Source: Vulcanisaeta thermophila
GTDB lineage: Archaea; Thermoproteota; Thermoprotei; Thermoproteales; Thermocladiaceae
Assembly (NCBI RefSeq): GCF_001748385.1
Contig: NZ_BCLI01000004.1
Span: 248,001 to 312,000 of the forward strand
Direction of reading: 5' to 3'
DNA: 64,000 nt
Within the stretch, counting starts at the first letter, position 1. Each line of letters starts with the position of its first letter. A program made the translations under genes and the position numbers. Of the stretch, positions 34,444 through 43,314 are shown piece after piece. The notes below the pieces were generated by a model, which worked only from the letters and a program-made list of their open reading frames with translations, was not told where the DNA came from and did no database searches.

Positions 34444-34653
34444 CTGTTTACCCATTACGAAGAACATAAACGCTCGGATCTTCTGACCATGAAGCGAGAT
34501 GTTCAGAATAGCTTGTTCACAGCTTAAGACAACAAAGTACAAAATCACAAAATATCAGACACAAGCACAATATTAACATTACCCAACCTATCACGCGATC
34601 CACCGATACGCCAACCACAATGGGATGCTGGACAGAACGCTTAATATGATGAG

Positions 34654-34737
34654 TTATATCCCCTCAGTCCCCGCTTGAGCGACGGGAACGTCGCCTTGAA
34701 CCCATGCGAGTTGATTGTGAATGGAGATCCTGTGCCG
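34654..34737 (-). pseudogene. Possible relic of an IS200/IS605-type tnpB 3' end with structured RNA end
   Basis: A short stop-bounded frame on the minus strand ends GDVPVAQAGTEG and has no start codon. As I recall, archaeal TnpB proteins often end in a similar way. The DNA also forms a perfect hairpin, GCGACG-GGAA-CGTCGC (34679-34694), with a GNRA tetraloop, as expected for the overlapping right-end RNA. No TnpB catalytic core survives nearby. The rest of 34445-34740 is A/T-rich and I see no gene in it. Assignment rests on pattern recognition only. Confidence 0.3.
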
Positions 34738-34740
34738 TCA

Positions 34741-35706
34741 TTAATCCGTCAGTTCGTAAAACCTCGTTATGTTAACCCTATCGATAGACTCCCCCACAGG
34801 GCCCACGGTGCATGTGGACTTACCATGTCTGTAGAGCACCTTGGCATCCTCACCCCTAACCCTAACCACCACAACGCCCTCCCTACCGCATATGGGGCAC
34901 CTACCAACACCAACACTAACCCAAACCCTACCATGCTCCCTAGCCCACCTAACCACATCATTAAGGTACCTCCCAACACTATCCCTATCAATCACAGCCG
35001 GCGGTGATGGCTTAGCCCCAGGGGCGGCCTGGGTCTCTTGTACCGAGGCATTACCCCCAGACTGAGACGTCTCTGTGGTCTTTGTGGGTTTTACCATTAA
35101 TTGATTTAACAACTCATTAATTAACGCCCTGGAATTCTCGGGCAGCACTATCTCCTCGCCAAGGTAACTATAGGGGCATGACTTCCTAAGAACGCACTTA
35201 TTACAACTAAGTGTCTTCACCGCGGGTGGTTTCCCCTTTAGTGAGTCCAGGACAGCGGTTAGGAGCTCCCTACCCTGCTCGGGCTTAACCACTATTGATG
35301 GTCCCTCGGTTATATCACTATCAGTGTGCCTGGATAGGTAGTTAAGGACCACATCAGTATTGAGTACCGCCGAGATCAGGAGCGCCTCCACAACATGGGG
35401 CAGTGCGTTATCCCTGAGCAGCATGAGTTTAGGTAGGATTAGCGCCTCCCCACACCTAAGTAACTTGGGCAATTCCATGACTACATCATTAACCTTGACA
35501 ATGTGCTTCTCGGGCGTGCATATTGGGATTATCTTGGTTAGGTACTCCGCAAACGCCTCATCCATTAAGCTCACATCCCTCCTTGTGGATAGTAATGGGC
35601 ATTTGGCTATTGATGATATGTAGTGGGTATCCTTGCTCTTTAACCTGTCCACTAGGTAATTCGCCAACTCATTAACCTCCTTCATTAACCTCTCATCCAG
35701 CGCCAT
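34741..35706 (-). CDS. Cas4-like paralog with degenerate active site and C-terminal zinc finger
   Basis: 321 residues. ISSIAKCPLL near residue 30 and CNKCVLRKSC near 169 mirror the four-Cys Fe-S pattern of Cas4 nucleases. The segment between has no GxxxH and no D...ExK motif, so nuclease activity is probably lost. After a Thr/Ser/Pro-rich linker (about 205-235) comes a further domain with CPICGRE near 270, which may be half of a zinc-binding site. The start ATG shares its first base with the stop of the active Cas4-like gene upstream. Likely the structural or substrate-binding partner of that nuclease. Confidence 0.6.
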   Translation of the reverse strand: MALDERLMKEVNELANYLVDRLKSKDTHYISSIAKCPLLSTRRDVSLMDEAFAEYLTKIIPICTPEKHIVKVNDVVMELPKLLRCGEALILPKLMLLRDNALPHVVEALLISAVLNTDVVLNYLSRHTDSDITEGPSIVVKPEQGRELLTAVLDSLKGKPPAVKTLSCNKCVLRKSCPYSYLGEEIVLPENSRALINELLNQLMVKPTKTTETSQSGGNASVQETQAAPGAKPSPPAVIDRDSVGRYLNDVVRWAREHGRVWVSVGVGRCPICGREGVVVVRVRGEDAKVLYRHGKSTCTVGPVGESIDRVNITRFYELTD

Positions 35707-36536
35707 CAGTCAATCACCCTAACCCCAGCCTTAGCCACCTCCTCCTTCATGTACTCCAGGTAATCATCGAGTAATTCCCTACCGGGAAGCACTATCTCAT
35801 GGGGGTTCCTAGACCTCATTATGCATATGTCCCTAAACCTACAGACCCTGCACGATGTCGTCTTGGCAGTCAAAGCGCCAATATTACCCTTCTTAACCGA
35901 GTTAACCCACAGCCTGAATGCGTATAGTACCATACCACCAACCTCGGGTATCACCTCTATGGGCACTATGGTCCTGAAAATACCGTCTATCAGCACCAGG
36001 TAGAGGATGTACGTGTTCTTCTTACCAGCCACTGAGTAGAAGCCCGCCTGTATTAAGTCGTGCAGCAACCTGGACTTGGTTACCCTGCCCATTATGGTTT
36101 TAAACTCCAGGTAGTAATCACCGCAGTCCAGGTCGGGCTTGCCCCTCAGGGTCCATGAGTCATAGTTGTACATCACCTCAACACCCTCAACGCACCTATT
36201 ACCTATCCTGGCCTTAAGCTCGTTAATGGCGAGGTTATGGAGCATCTTACCCAGTAGGTGCATGGATATGTCGCCCCAATTAACACTTGGGCTCTTACCC
36301 GCCAGGTAATAACCTGGAATCATGGAGCACTGCGTGAATAAGCCCACGGGTACATTGCCAGGGCTTATCTTAACCATTGAGTCCCTAACCTCATTGAACA
36401 CCATTTTATTGAAGCTGGAATCCTTAATTAATTCACCGGCCACCTGCTTCAATACATTGGTTAATGCATATCCCTGCTTCACCAAATTCGCCACTTCATG
36501 AACAATCCTCTCCAATTCCCCACTAGCTTGACCCAT
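35706..36536 (-). CDS. Cas4-like PD-(D/E)XK nuclease
   Basis: 276 residues. First Cys in FTQCSMIPGYYL (near 68), GKMLH as GxxxH (near 95), PDLDCGDYYLEFKT carrying the catalytic D, E and K (near 130-142), a conserved Gln in IQAGFY, and CRVCRFRDIC (near 231-240) to complete the Fe-S cluster. Expected to resect DNA ends. The helical N-terminal extension of about 60 residues is unusual for Cas4. No adaptation genes are nearby. Stop and start overlap with the next gene shows translational coupling. Confidence 0.75.
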   Translation of the reverse strand: MGQASGELERIVHEVANLVKQGYALTNVLKQVAGELIKDSSFNKMVFNEVRDSMVKISPGNVPVGLFTQCSMIPGYYLAGKSPSVNWGDISMHLLGKMLHNLAINELKARIGNRCVEGVEVMYNYDSWTLRGKPDLDCGDYYLEFKTIMGRVTKSRLLHDLIQAGFYSVAGKKNTYILYLVLIDGIFRTIVPIEVIPEVGGMVLYAFRLWVNSVKKGNIGALTAKTTSCRVCRFRDICIMRSRNPHEIVLPGRELLDDYLEYMKEEVAKAGVRVID

Positions 36537-36600
36537 GGGTTTACAGGCATATTCCCCCCTTTAAATAATTTTGGTTAGTAATGACACATGAGACACAACG

Positions 36601-39258
36601 TTAGGTGATGTTGTTTATTTTATTGATAAAATCCTCATACTGTGAAATAACATCCCTGGTTATCGATGGCTTGACCCTTCTGAGGGCCTCCTCGAAGTCC
36701 TCCTTGGTTAGCATGACCTCGGAACTGCCCGCTAAAACCCTGTCCAGAGCCCTCATCTTAGCCTCCCTAACCAAAGCAGCCAAATCAGCGCCGCTGAATC
36801 CCTCGGTCCTATCCGCAAGCCAATCTAGGACCCCCTGGTCGTACTGAGTATTCCTTAAGTGAACCATTAGTATCTTACGCCTGGCATCCCTGTTGGGTGG
36901 TGGTATGTAAATGACCTTATCAAACCTGCCAGGCCTCAGCAGGGCCGGGTCCAGGGCCCATGGTCTGTTTGTAGCCCCCATGACGATGACCCCCGTGGAT
37001 TCCCTGAGCCCATCCATCTCCGTTAATAATTGGGAAACCACCATGGACCATATGAAGCCAGTGGGTGAGTCCCTCCTTGGCGCTATTGAGTCCACCTCAT
37101 CAATGAACACTATGGCTGGTGCGTTCTCACGGGCCCTGCTGAATATGTCCTTAACAATGGCCGCAGCCCTCTCGGGACCAACCCTTGCTAATTCAGCCCC
37201 ATTTAACTCTATAAAGCTTGCCTTTAGCATGTTGGCGGTGGCCTTGGCTATTAGTGTCTTACCCACACCGGGCGGTCCAAAGAGGAGGATCCCGCGTATG
37301 GGCTCAATACCCAGTTTTTCCAGGATCTCCCTCTTCTTTATTGATGTCACTACGTACTTATTAATCAATTCCTTAACATCCTCAAGATCGCCAACGTCAT
37401 CCCAGGTAACCTCGGGTATACCAAACATGGGCCTCTCCTGAACCTTATACCTACTATACTGTAGTCTAAAGGCTTCGTATTTCTCGAGGAGGTCGTAGGT
37501 TAGGCTTGGTTTATACTTGCTAATTATTTTCTCCAGGTCCTCCTGGGTTATGGGCTTGTTACTCCTGGCAGCTTCGAGGACTGCGGTCCTAACCACATTC
37601 ATTATATCCGCACCACTGAATCTATCGGTCATCCTGGCTAGTTTTTCATAATCAATATTACCACTTATGGGTTTGCCGCTAAGCAGCTTCCTAAACAGCC
37701 TTGCCCTTGCCTCCTCATTGGGTGGTGGTACGTAGATCACCTTGTCAAACCTGCCAGGCCTCAGCAGGGCTGGGTCCAGGAGGTCTGGTTGGTTTGTGGT
37801 TGCTATTACCAGTATGTTCTCACTCCTTTTATTAATACCATCCATCTCGCCGAGTAAGATATTTAGCAGTCGTGGGGTTACGTCATCACTCACGTACTTC
37901 GTCCTAGCCTTCCCTATGGCGTCCACCTCGTCTATTATCAACACAGCGGGTGCGTACCTCCTAGCCGTCTTGAATAACTCAGTGAGTCTATTCTCGGACT
38001 CACCATAGTACTTACTTAGGAGTTCCCCTATATTCACTATTAGGGTGTTCCATCCTAGCTTCCCAGCAATGGCCCTGGCGAGCATTGTCTTACCCACGCC
38101 AGGGGGGCCGAAGAGGAGGACGCCATGTATTAGCGCCAGGCCATACCGCTGGGCCGTCCTTGGATCCTTCAATGGCGCTATTACTGACTGCTCTATATCG
38201 TTCTTAACATCGTCAATCCCCACCACGTCATCCCACTCCTCGGCCATCTTCCTTAACTCGTCCCTGTTTATTATTAATTGAAAGCCCACTTGCAACGCCC
38301 TCTCCACGGCCTTCTCCTCCTCCTCAAACCTGGTCTCGATTAACCTATAGTGCATTATTGGTGGTAATACCGTGAGGCTTAGTATCAACGCAGGCACTAA
38401 ACCCCTCATTAGTGTGTTAACGTCAACCCCCTGATAAAGGCTGAAGTATGGGTTGAGGTAGAAGAGGAGGTATGTTAGCATGGCGTAGGAGACCACGGTG
38501 GCCACAGTAGGTGCGAAGTACCTAAGGGCGAAGACACCACTCTTCCTAAGCCTATTAGATACTAGGTAGGCCACGTAAGCCACCAATGCCATGAGTGGGG
38601 GTAGTACGTACGTACTTGTCCAGTTGAACACTGTGTATATGGAGTGACCAAGCCCGTTAAGTCCAAGCTCCACATCATGAAGCGCACTTACTACCGTGTT
38701 CGTGGTCAAAACGGGCAGTGCTGTTAACCCTCCCATTATAGATCTCGTACTGCCAAACCAAGGCACGAGGGAGGCTGCGTTTAGGAGTAGTAGGGTGGGT
38801 ATGTAAAGCACTATGAATGTTATTAATGACTTGAGTGGGGTGACCCTCCTGGCGACGCCCACCGTGAGGCTTGGGGATGTTAAAATAACGGGGACTCCAA
38901 GGACGTGCCACGCATTGGGCATTATGACCAGCTCCCACCCGATTATTCCCACCCCCACACCTAACCAGTCGAACTCTGCGATGAGTAGTATGAGCATTAG
39001 TATTAGGAGTAGGGTCCCCAGGGCTGCGTATTTAAAGGCGTATAGTAATGCGGGTATTAGTAGCACGATCATTATGCCAAAGCCCAATTTGGTATGCCCA
39101 GCGTAGGCCAGTGCCGTGGTTACGGCTATTATGAGTAGGGCAATGGGTAGTGGGTAGAATGGGAAGTCCACTATGAATGCTATGGTGGCGATTATTAAGT
39201 AAATCACCGCCGTGAATAACCTGGACATTAACGCAACAATCCTATTGGAGTAAACCAC
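36601..39258 (-). CDS. Membrane-anchored tandem AAA+ ATPase (CDC48-like core, no protease domain)
   Basis: 885 residues. Residues 1-305 are hydrophobic with about eight to ten membrane helices. Two AAA+ modules follow. D1 has Walker A GPPGVGKT at 384-391, pore loop KYYGES at 416-421 and Walker B LIIDEVD near 440. D2 has Walker A at 661-668, Walker B IVFIDEVD near 717, and ARVGPE in place of an aromatic pore loop at 691-696. There is no FtsH-type HExxH and no VAT N-domain. A membrane unfoldase or extractase is inferred. TTTAAAGG sits 26 bases upstream of GTG 39258. Close in sequence to Cdc48/VAT only in the AAA part. Confidence 0.85.
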   Translation of the reverse strand: MVYSNRIVALMSRLFTAVIYLIIATIAFIVDFPFYPLPIALLIIAVTTALAYAGHTKLGFGIMIVLLIPALLYAFKYAALGTLLLILMLILLIAEFDWLGVGVGIIGWELVIMPNAWHVLGVPVILTSPSLTVGVARRVTPLKSLITFIVLYIPTLLLLNAASLVPWFGSTRSIMGGLTALPVLTTNTVVSALHDVELGLNGLGHSIYTVFNWTSTYVLPPLMALVAYVAYLVSNRLRKSGVFALRYFAPTVATVVSYAMLTYLLFYLNPYFSLYQGVDVNTLMRGLVPALILSLTVLPPIMHYRLIETRFEEEEKAVERALQVGFQLIINRDELRKMAEEWDDVVGIDDVKNDIEQSVIAPLKDPRTAQRYGLALIHGVLLFGPPGVGKTMLARAIAGKLGWNTLIVNIGELLSKYYGESENRLTELFKTARRYAPAVLIIDEVDAIGKARTKYVSDDVTPRLLNILLGEMDGINKRSENILVIATTNQPDLLDPALLRPGRFDKVIYVPPPNEEARARLFRKLLSGKPISGNIDYEKLARMTDRFSGADIMNVVRTAVLEAARSNKPITQEDLEKIISKYKPSLTYDLLEKYEAFRLQYSRYKVQERPMFGIPEVTWDDVGDLEDVKELINKYVVTSIKKREILEKLGIEPIRGILLFGPPGVGKTLIAKATANMLKASFIELNGAELARVGPERAAAIVKDIFSRARENAPAIVFIDEVDSIAPRRDSPTGFIWSMVVSQLLTEMDGLRESTGVIVMGATNRPWALDPALLRPGRFDKVIYIPPPNRDARRKILMVHLRNTQYDQGVLDWLADRTEGFSGADLAALVREAKMRALDRVLAGSSEVMLTKEDFEEALRRVKPSITRDVISQYEDFINKINNIT

Positions 39259-39298
39259 GGATTATTAGGGATAGTAAGCCCCTTTAAAGGTATAATAG

Positions 39299-39616
39299 TT
39301 ACTTACCCTCTGCCTTGGCCTCTGTCTTCCCCTCCCCAGCGGGTACGTTGAGCGTGACCTTCACCGTACCGTCGCTGTACTTCACAACCTTAACCTCAAT
39401 CCTCCTCGGGGGCTTCTCAATACCCCTACTCCAAACTACATTGTTAACTGAATTGTCAATCTTAACCTTATCCAGATCCACCTTCATGTGCCTGGCCACA
39501 AACCTCCTAATCAACCTAATGGCGTATGGGGATCTCTTGGTCCTTGAGACCTCCCTGGTCCTCCTTAGGTTAATCACGTAAACCCTCTCCAACTCGACCT
39601 TGGCCTCCTCACTCAT
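39299..39616 (-). CDS. rpl31e: Large ribosomal subunit protein eL31
   Basis: 105 residues. The L31e core is visible in [19 protein letters not shown], in RRFVARHMK and in [15 protein letters not shown]. It sits near the polypeptide exit tunnel, where SRP and NAC dock. A Lys/Glu/Ala tail extends the C-terminus. ATG 39616 follows an AT-rich promoter stretch. Confidence 0.93.
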   Translation of the reverse strand: MSEEAKVELERVYVINLRRTREVSRTKRSPYAIRLIRRFVARHMKVDLDKVKIDNSVNNVVWSRGIEKPPRRIEVKVVKYSDGTVKVTLNVPAGEGKTEAKAEGK

Positions 39617-39662
39617 TAACCACGGCAGTGCTTAATGGGTATTAAAACTTTTCGTAGCCACA

Positions 39663-40478
39663 TCATGACCTCTTGACCTCGAGGAACCCACCCCTAACGT
39701 AGTCCTCATTACCAAAGCCGTAGGTGGTAAGTAATTCGTAAAGTGACTTAACCGCTGATGAGATGAGGAGGGGTGTTCCGGAGGATTCACCGGCCCTCAC
39801 GGCGTACTTAACATCCTTAGTTGCCAGGGCTAGTGTGAAGCTTGGCTTTTGTGGTGGGTTTAGGATCCTGTCCATGTACTTCTCCGCAATCTCCCTAAAC
39901 ACGGTCCTCGTCAGGACCCCCTTCAGTACCTCATTATCCACACCATAGCTCATACCCAGATTTAGGTACTCCCCAAGCAATGCCATGGAGCCAATGAGTA
40001 ATGCATTGTATGCCAACTTAAGCGCCATGGCTGACTCGACACTGGGCAACCTAATCACCTCACCAAGCCCCTTAAAGACCCCACTGACTTTATTAAAAAC
40101 GGTCTCGGAACCACCCACGAGGTATATTGCGGTGCCCCTCTCCACATCACCAGGTCCCCCAATCACCGGCGATGCCAGGAGGCCCATCCCCCTGTTGAGG
40201 TACTTAATGCTCAATGCCTTGACAGCATCAACGCTGTAGGTCCCTGCCAGGGCCACCACTTCCCCCGTGACGTCGCTAACCCTGTATAGTGCCTCATCGT
40301 CGGACACGAATATGAACACCAAGCCCCTAGCCTCCGATAGGTCGTTCAGTGGTTTTGCGGGTAAATCCCTAAGCTTCTCCCTGGTTCTATTCCACGCGTA
40401 GACCGTATACCCAAGCGCCGCTAACCTCCTAACAAGTGCCGAGCCCATCCTACCCGTACCCACTACCGTTACCTCCAC
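39663..40478 (-). CDS. Beta-hydroxyacid dehydrogenase-family NAD(P)-binding protein
   Basis: 271 residues. GTGRMGSALVRRLAALGY at the N-terminus is the Rossmann motif of the 3-hydroxyisobutyrate/6-phosphogluconate dehydrogenase family, and SPVIGGPGDVERG near 120 is the substrate-binding signature. The catalytic Lys lies in ALKLAYNALL near 167-176, which matches the K-x3-N pattern. Reduces or oxidises a small beta-hydroxyacid or aldehyde (glyoxylate or succinic semialdehyde reductase are options). GTG 40478 is the start. Confidence 0.85.
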   Translation of the reverse strand: MEVTVVGTGRMGSALVRRLAALGYTVYAWNRTREKLRDLPAKPLNDLSEARGLVFIFVSDDEALYRVSDVTGEVVALAGTYSVDAVKALSIKYLNRGMGLLASPVIGGPGDVERGTAIYLVGGSETVFNKVSGVFKGLGEVIRLPSVESAMALKLAYNALLIGSMALLGEYLNLGMSYGVDNEVLKGVLTRTVFREIAEKYMDRILNPPQKPSFTLALATKDVKYAVRAGESSGTPLLISSAVKSLYELLTTYGFGNEDYVRGGFLEVKRS

Positions 40479-40598
40479 ACTGGCATTGATGACTAAGTGC
40501 TTAATAGGAATTACCTTAACATGTACCGCATTGCGTAGGTATTACTCACATTGGGACCGCGCGCTAACGTACTCACCGTTCTAGGTTCTATCCCTGGT

Positions 40599-41162
40599 TT
40601 ATCCCTGCTCGGTGGGGCCTTGTTCGGTCTTCCCTCCCTGCTGCACAGACAGCTTAAGTAGTGAGAATACATCATCCTCCCTTATCACGCTTATTCCCGT
40701 CCTAGTGGGGAATATCTCGATTTGTATGATCTTGTCCGGATGCTCTAGGTTAACCCTATTCTTAATCCTACTGGCTATGGCCTCTATCAACTGCATCCTC
40801 TCAATATCCACGCCCCTCTTCCTAATGTCTATCCTGTACGTATCACCCTCACTTAGGTATAAACTGGCGAGGTTCACGGCCGCGTTTGCTATCTCCTCAA
40901 TGTCCGTCTTAACAACCCTTATTACAGGGACCACCTTCAGTATGAACTTGGGTATGTATTGATTATTCACCACGAGGTTCCTCAACCTCCTCACGAACTC
41001 CAGTGGGTCTCCATCCACGTACCCAGTTATTAACCCGTCAAAGCCCGTAAAGGCTGTGTAGGCTACCCTCATGCCCACTAACTCACCCACGTACCTAAGC
41101 TCCTCGGCACACCTACCCTCCAACCTCCTCCCTGTGGAGACCACGAGGTTGAATTCGCTCAT
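40599..41162 (-). CDS. THUMP-domain protein (Tan1-like)
   Basis: About 187 residues starting MSEFNLVVSTGRR. An N-terminal ferredoxin-like part is followed by a THUMP domain (about 85-165) with YRIDIRKRG and VNLEHPDKIIQIEIFP. The end is a Gln/Gly-rich tail. There is no catalytic domain. In eukaryotes the single-THUMP protein Tan1 helps the acetyltransferase make ac4C in tRNA, so a similar adaptor role is plausible. ATG 41162 is about 30 bases from the TATA element ACTTATAAGTGG; the frame stays open to 41222. Confidence 0.78.
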   Translation of the reverse strand: MSEFNLVVSTGRRLEGRCAEELRYVGELVGMRVAYTAFTGFDGLITGYVDGDPLEFVRRLRNLVVNNQYIPKFILKVVPVIRVVKTDIEEIANAAVNLASLYLSEGDTYRIDIRKRGVDIERMQLIEAIASRIKNRVNLEHPDKIIQIEIFPTRTGISVIREDDVFSLLKLSVQQGGKTEQGPTEQG

Positions 41163-41265
41163 CCTATAATCTGAGAAGTACCCACTTATAAGTAGAACCT
41201 CGAAATGAAACCACAGCGTCAATACGCATGGTAATACTTTAAAAGTTGATTTTAACCTGCACGTG

Positions 41266-41367
41266 ATGAGTATGACCGCGCAAATGATGGTGGAGGAGGA
41301 AGAGTGGGGTGAGGAGGAGGAAGAGGAATGGGAGGAGTTTGAGGAGGAGTGGGAGGAGGAGTTGTGA
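41266..41367 (+). CDS. Extremely acidic 33-residue microprotein
   Basis: 33 residues ending in a stop at 41365-41367. 18 of the 33 are Glu, there is no Lys or Arg, and W14, W22, F25 and W29 interrupt the Glu runs. The aromatic spacing puts them on one helix face. TACTTTAAAAG (about 41235-41246) is centred 25-26 bases before ATG 41266, the same leaderless arrangement as known genes here. It is divergent from the THUMP gene and too short for routine gene callers. Function unknown; acidic aromatic tails often bind basic protein surfaces. Confidence 0.55.
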   Translation: MSMTAQMMVEEEEWGEEEEEEWEEFEEEWEEEL

Positions 41368-41453
41368 TCCTTAATCCTTAATCATTAAAAATTAACACCC
41401 AACCTCTCTATCTAATGACCCATGAAGGAGCACTGGTAATCATCAGTGGCGAT

Positions 41454-42659
41454 TCACAACTCAGCAACCACTAACTGCTTGAGCACATAATCCCTAACCT
41501 CCGAGTCACTGGGTATCTTCTCCACCGCCCTTCCATTCTCCACAAACTTCCTAAGCAGTGGTTGTGGCTTGTCACCATTGGGGCACGGACTTGGCTCCGC
41601 ACCCCACGGTACTACCTGGTCATTAAGCGTTCCTGGGCATCTATACACCTGCTTAAAACCTGGCAACTTACCGCGCTTGGTTATGGGTACCCACCTGCCG
41701 CCCTTTTCATCATACGCCTCCACAATGTCCATACTAATATCCACACTGGGTGGGAATGCTATGGAGGTGCCGACGCCGAACATGTCAACCACATTCCTAA
41801 GCCTCGCAACGTCATCCTCATTAATACCACCACTCACCAGTATCTTGACGTTTTTATACCCAGCCAGGTCCAGGGTCCACCTAACCTCCCGGGCGATCAT
41901 CTCCATATTACCACGCCTACTACTTGGTGTGTCGAGCCTAACACCGTAGAGTTTATCACCAAGGAGTTTGGCGGCCATCATTGCCTCCTCACGCTCATCC
42001 AGGAATGTATCCACCAGCACTATCCTTGGCACGTCACTGGGCATTACCCTGTCAAACCAAACCCACGCCTGCGTGTGGTCCCCCGTGGCGTGCCTGAAGA
42101 CTATCATTAGGGCGTGGGGCATTGTACCGCTGGGCCTTATGCCTATTAGCCTCGCGCCAATAACCCCAGCCACCCCATCGCACCCACCCACGTACGCTGC
42201 CCTGTCCACCATGGGCTGGATGGCTGGGTGTACCACCCTGGCGCCGAAGAATATGCATGGCTTATCACCAGCGAGTTTCTTAATCCTGGCGGCCTTCGTG
42301 GCCACGGATGAGTAGTGCCTTAGTATGCCTAGGAATGTGGTTTCGTACTGTGCAAAGTCCGCGTAATTACCCTCAATGACCATTATGGGCTCCTCAGCCT
42401 TGAACAGGGTGCCCTCGGGCATTGCATAGATGGTCACTGGCAACTCCTTGGTGGTGACTAGGTTCACGACCTCATTCAACCCCGCAAAGACCGCCCACTT
42501 GTAATTCCTCGGTAAGTTAACAACGTGGAACTCAGCCCTCACCCTAACCCTGTCCAGACCGGCTGCCTTGAGTACCTCGATGGTCCTTAGAAAGTATATG
42601 TCCGTGGCATCCCCATTGATTATCTCCTCCTCCTTGGCCACGTAGAAAAGCCTATCCAT
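41454..42659 (-). CDS. pncB: Nicotinate phosphoribosyltransferase
   Basis: 401 residues. The class II phosphoribosyltransferase barrel shows the N-terminal [14 protein letters not shown], the catalytic-loop His in [28 protein letters not shown] for substrate, and [11 protein letters not shown] for phosphate binding. It converts nicotinate and PRPP into nicotinate mononucleotide for NAD salvage. ATG 42659 is preceded by a TTTTAACC element. Confidence 0.92.
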   Translation of the reverse strand: MDRLFYVAKEEEIINGDATDIYFLRTIEVLKAAGLDRVRVRAEFHVVNLPRNYKWAVFAGLNEVVNLVTTKELPVTIYAMPEGTLFKAEEPIMVIEGNYADFAQYETTFLGILRHYSSVATKAARIKKLAGDKPCIFFGARVVHPAIQPMVDRAAYVGGCDGVAGVIGARLIGIRPSGTMPHALMIVFRHATGDHTQAWVWFDRVMPSDVPRIVLVDTFLDEREEAMMAAKLLGDKLYGVRLDTPSSRRGNMEMIAREVRWTLDLAGYKNVKILVSGGINEDDVARLRNVVDMFGVGTSIAFPPSVDISMDIVEAYDEKGGRWVPITKRGKLPGFKQVYRCPGTLNDQVVPWGAEPSPCPNGDKPQPLLRKFVENGRAVEKIPSDSEVRDYVLKQLVVAEL

Positions 42660-42720
42660 ACGCCCATACCTAGCACTGGCTGGTTAAAAGTACTACATGG
42701 CAAAAATTGCTGTGCCCGCC

Positions 42721-43278
42721 CTAGGCCTCCGACTCCTCACCCTCCTCTTCCTCCCTCTCGATAACCCTTTCCAGGGTCCACCTGAGAGCCCTAATGATCT
42801 CCCTAAGCCTCTCCTGGGTCCTGTAGTTCCTGATAACAATACCCACCACGTTATCCCCCTCAATCCTGACCTCGTAGTTGAAGGCATCATCCCTACTCAA
42901 CTTACCCTCACTCACCATCTTCTCATCCTCCTGCTTAAACCTCTCGAGTATCTTGCTCCTCAGGAAGTTCGTGAAGGCTGTTTTATCCTTGTTGAAGGGC
43001 TTCACAGGCTTTACGTTCAGCCCCCTCTCGTAAATGTCCATTGTGGCTAGCAACTCCCCAGTGCCCCTGGACCTAATCTCCCTTGTTTCCAGGAACTTCC
43101 CCATGTCAACCTGCCTCTGCACTAATTCCGAGGCTGGCGTTATGGATTGGGACCTTATTATGGAGTCCAGCAGATCCTTAATACCGCTTAGTAGCTCGAG
43201 CTCACCCTGAAGCTCCTTAATCCTGGCCTCCAGCCTATCCCTTAACTCCAGTAACCTCTTAACATCAACACTACCCAC
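42721..43278 (-). CDS. Coiled-coil protein of unknown function
   Basis: 185 residues. N-terminal coiled coil (about 6-45) with heptad Leu and charged residues, a conserved-looking middle (about 75-115) with NVKPVKPFNKDKTAFTNFL, and a second helix near the C-terminus that ends in a Glu-rich tail. No known domain. It starts at GTG 43278, about 26 bases from TTTATTAAATGG. Its promoter overlaps that of the divergent PfkB kinase. Confidence 0.65.
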   Translation of the reverse strand: MGSVDVKRLLELRDRLEARIKELQGELELLSGIKDLLDSIIRSQSITPASELVQRQVDMGKFLETREIRSRGTGELLATMDIYERGLNVKPVKPFNKDKTAFTNFLRSKILERFKQEDEKMVSEGKLSRDDAFNYEVRIEGDNVVGIVIRNYRTQERLREIIRALRWTLERVIEREEEEGEESEA

Positions 43279-43314
43279 AATTAAGCATTAATAGCCCATT
43301 TAATAAAGCTACCC

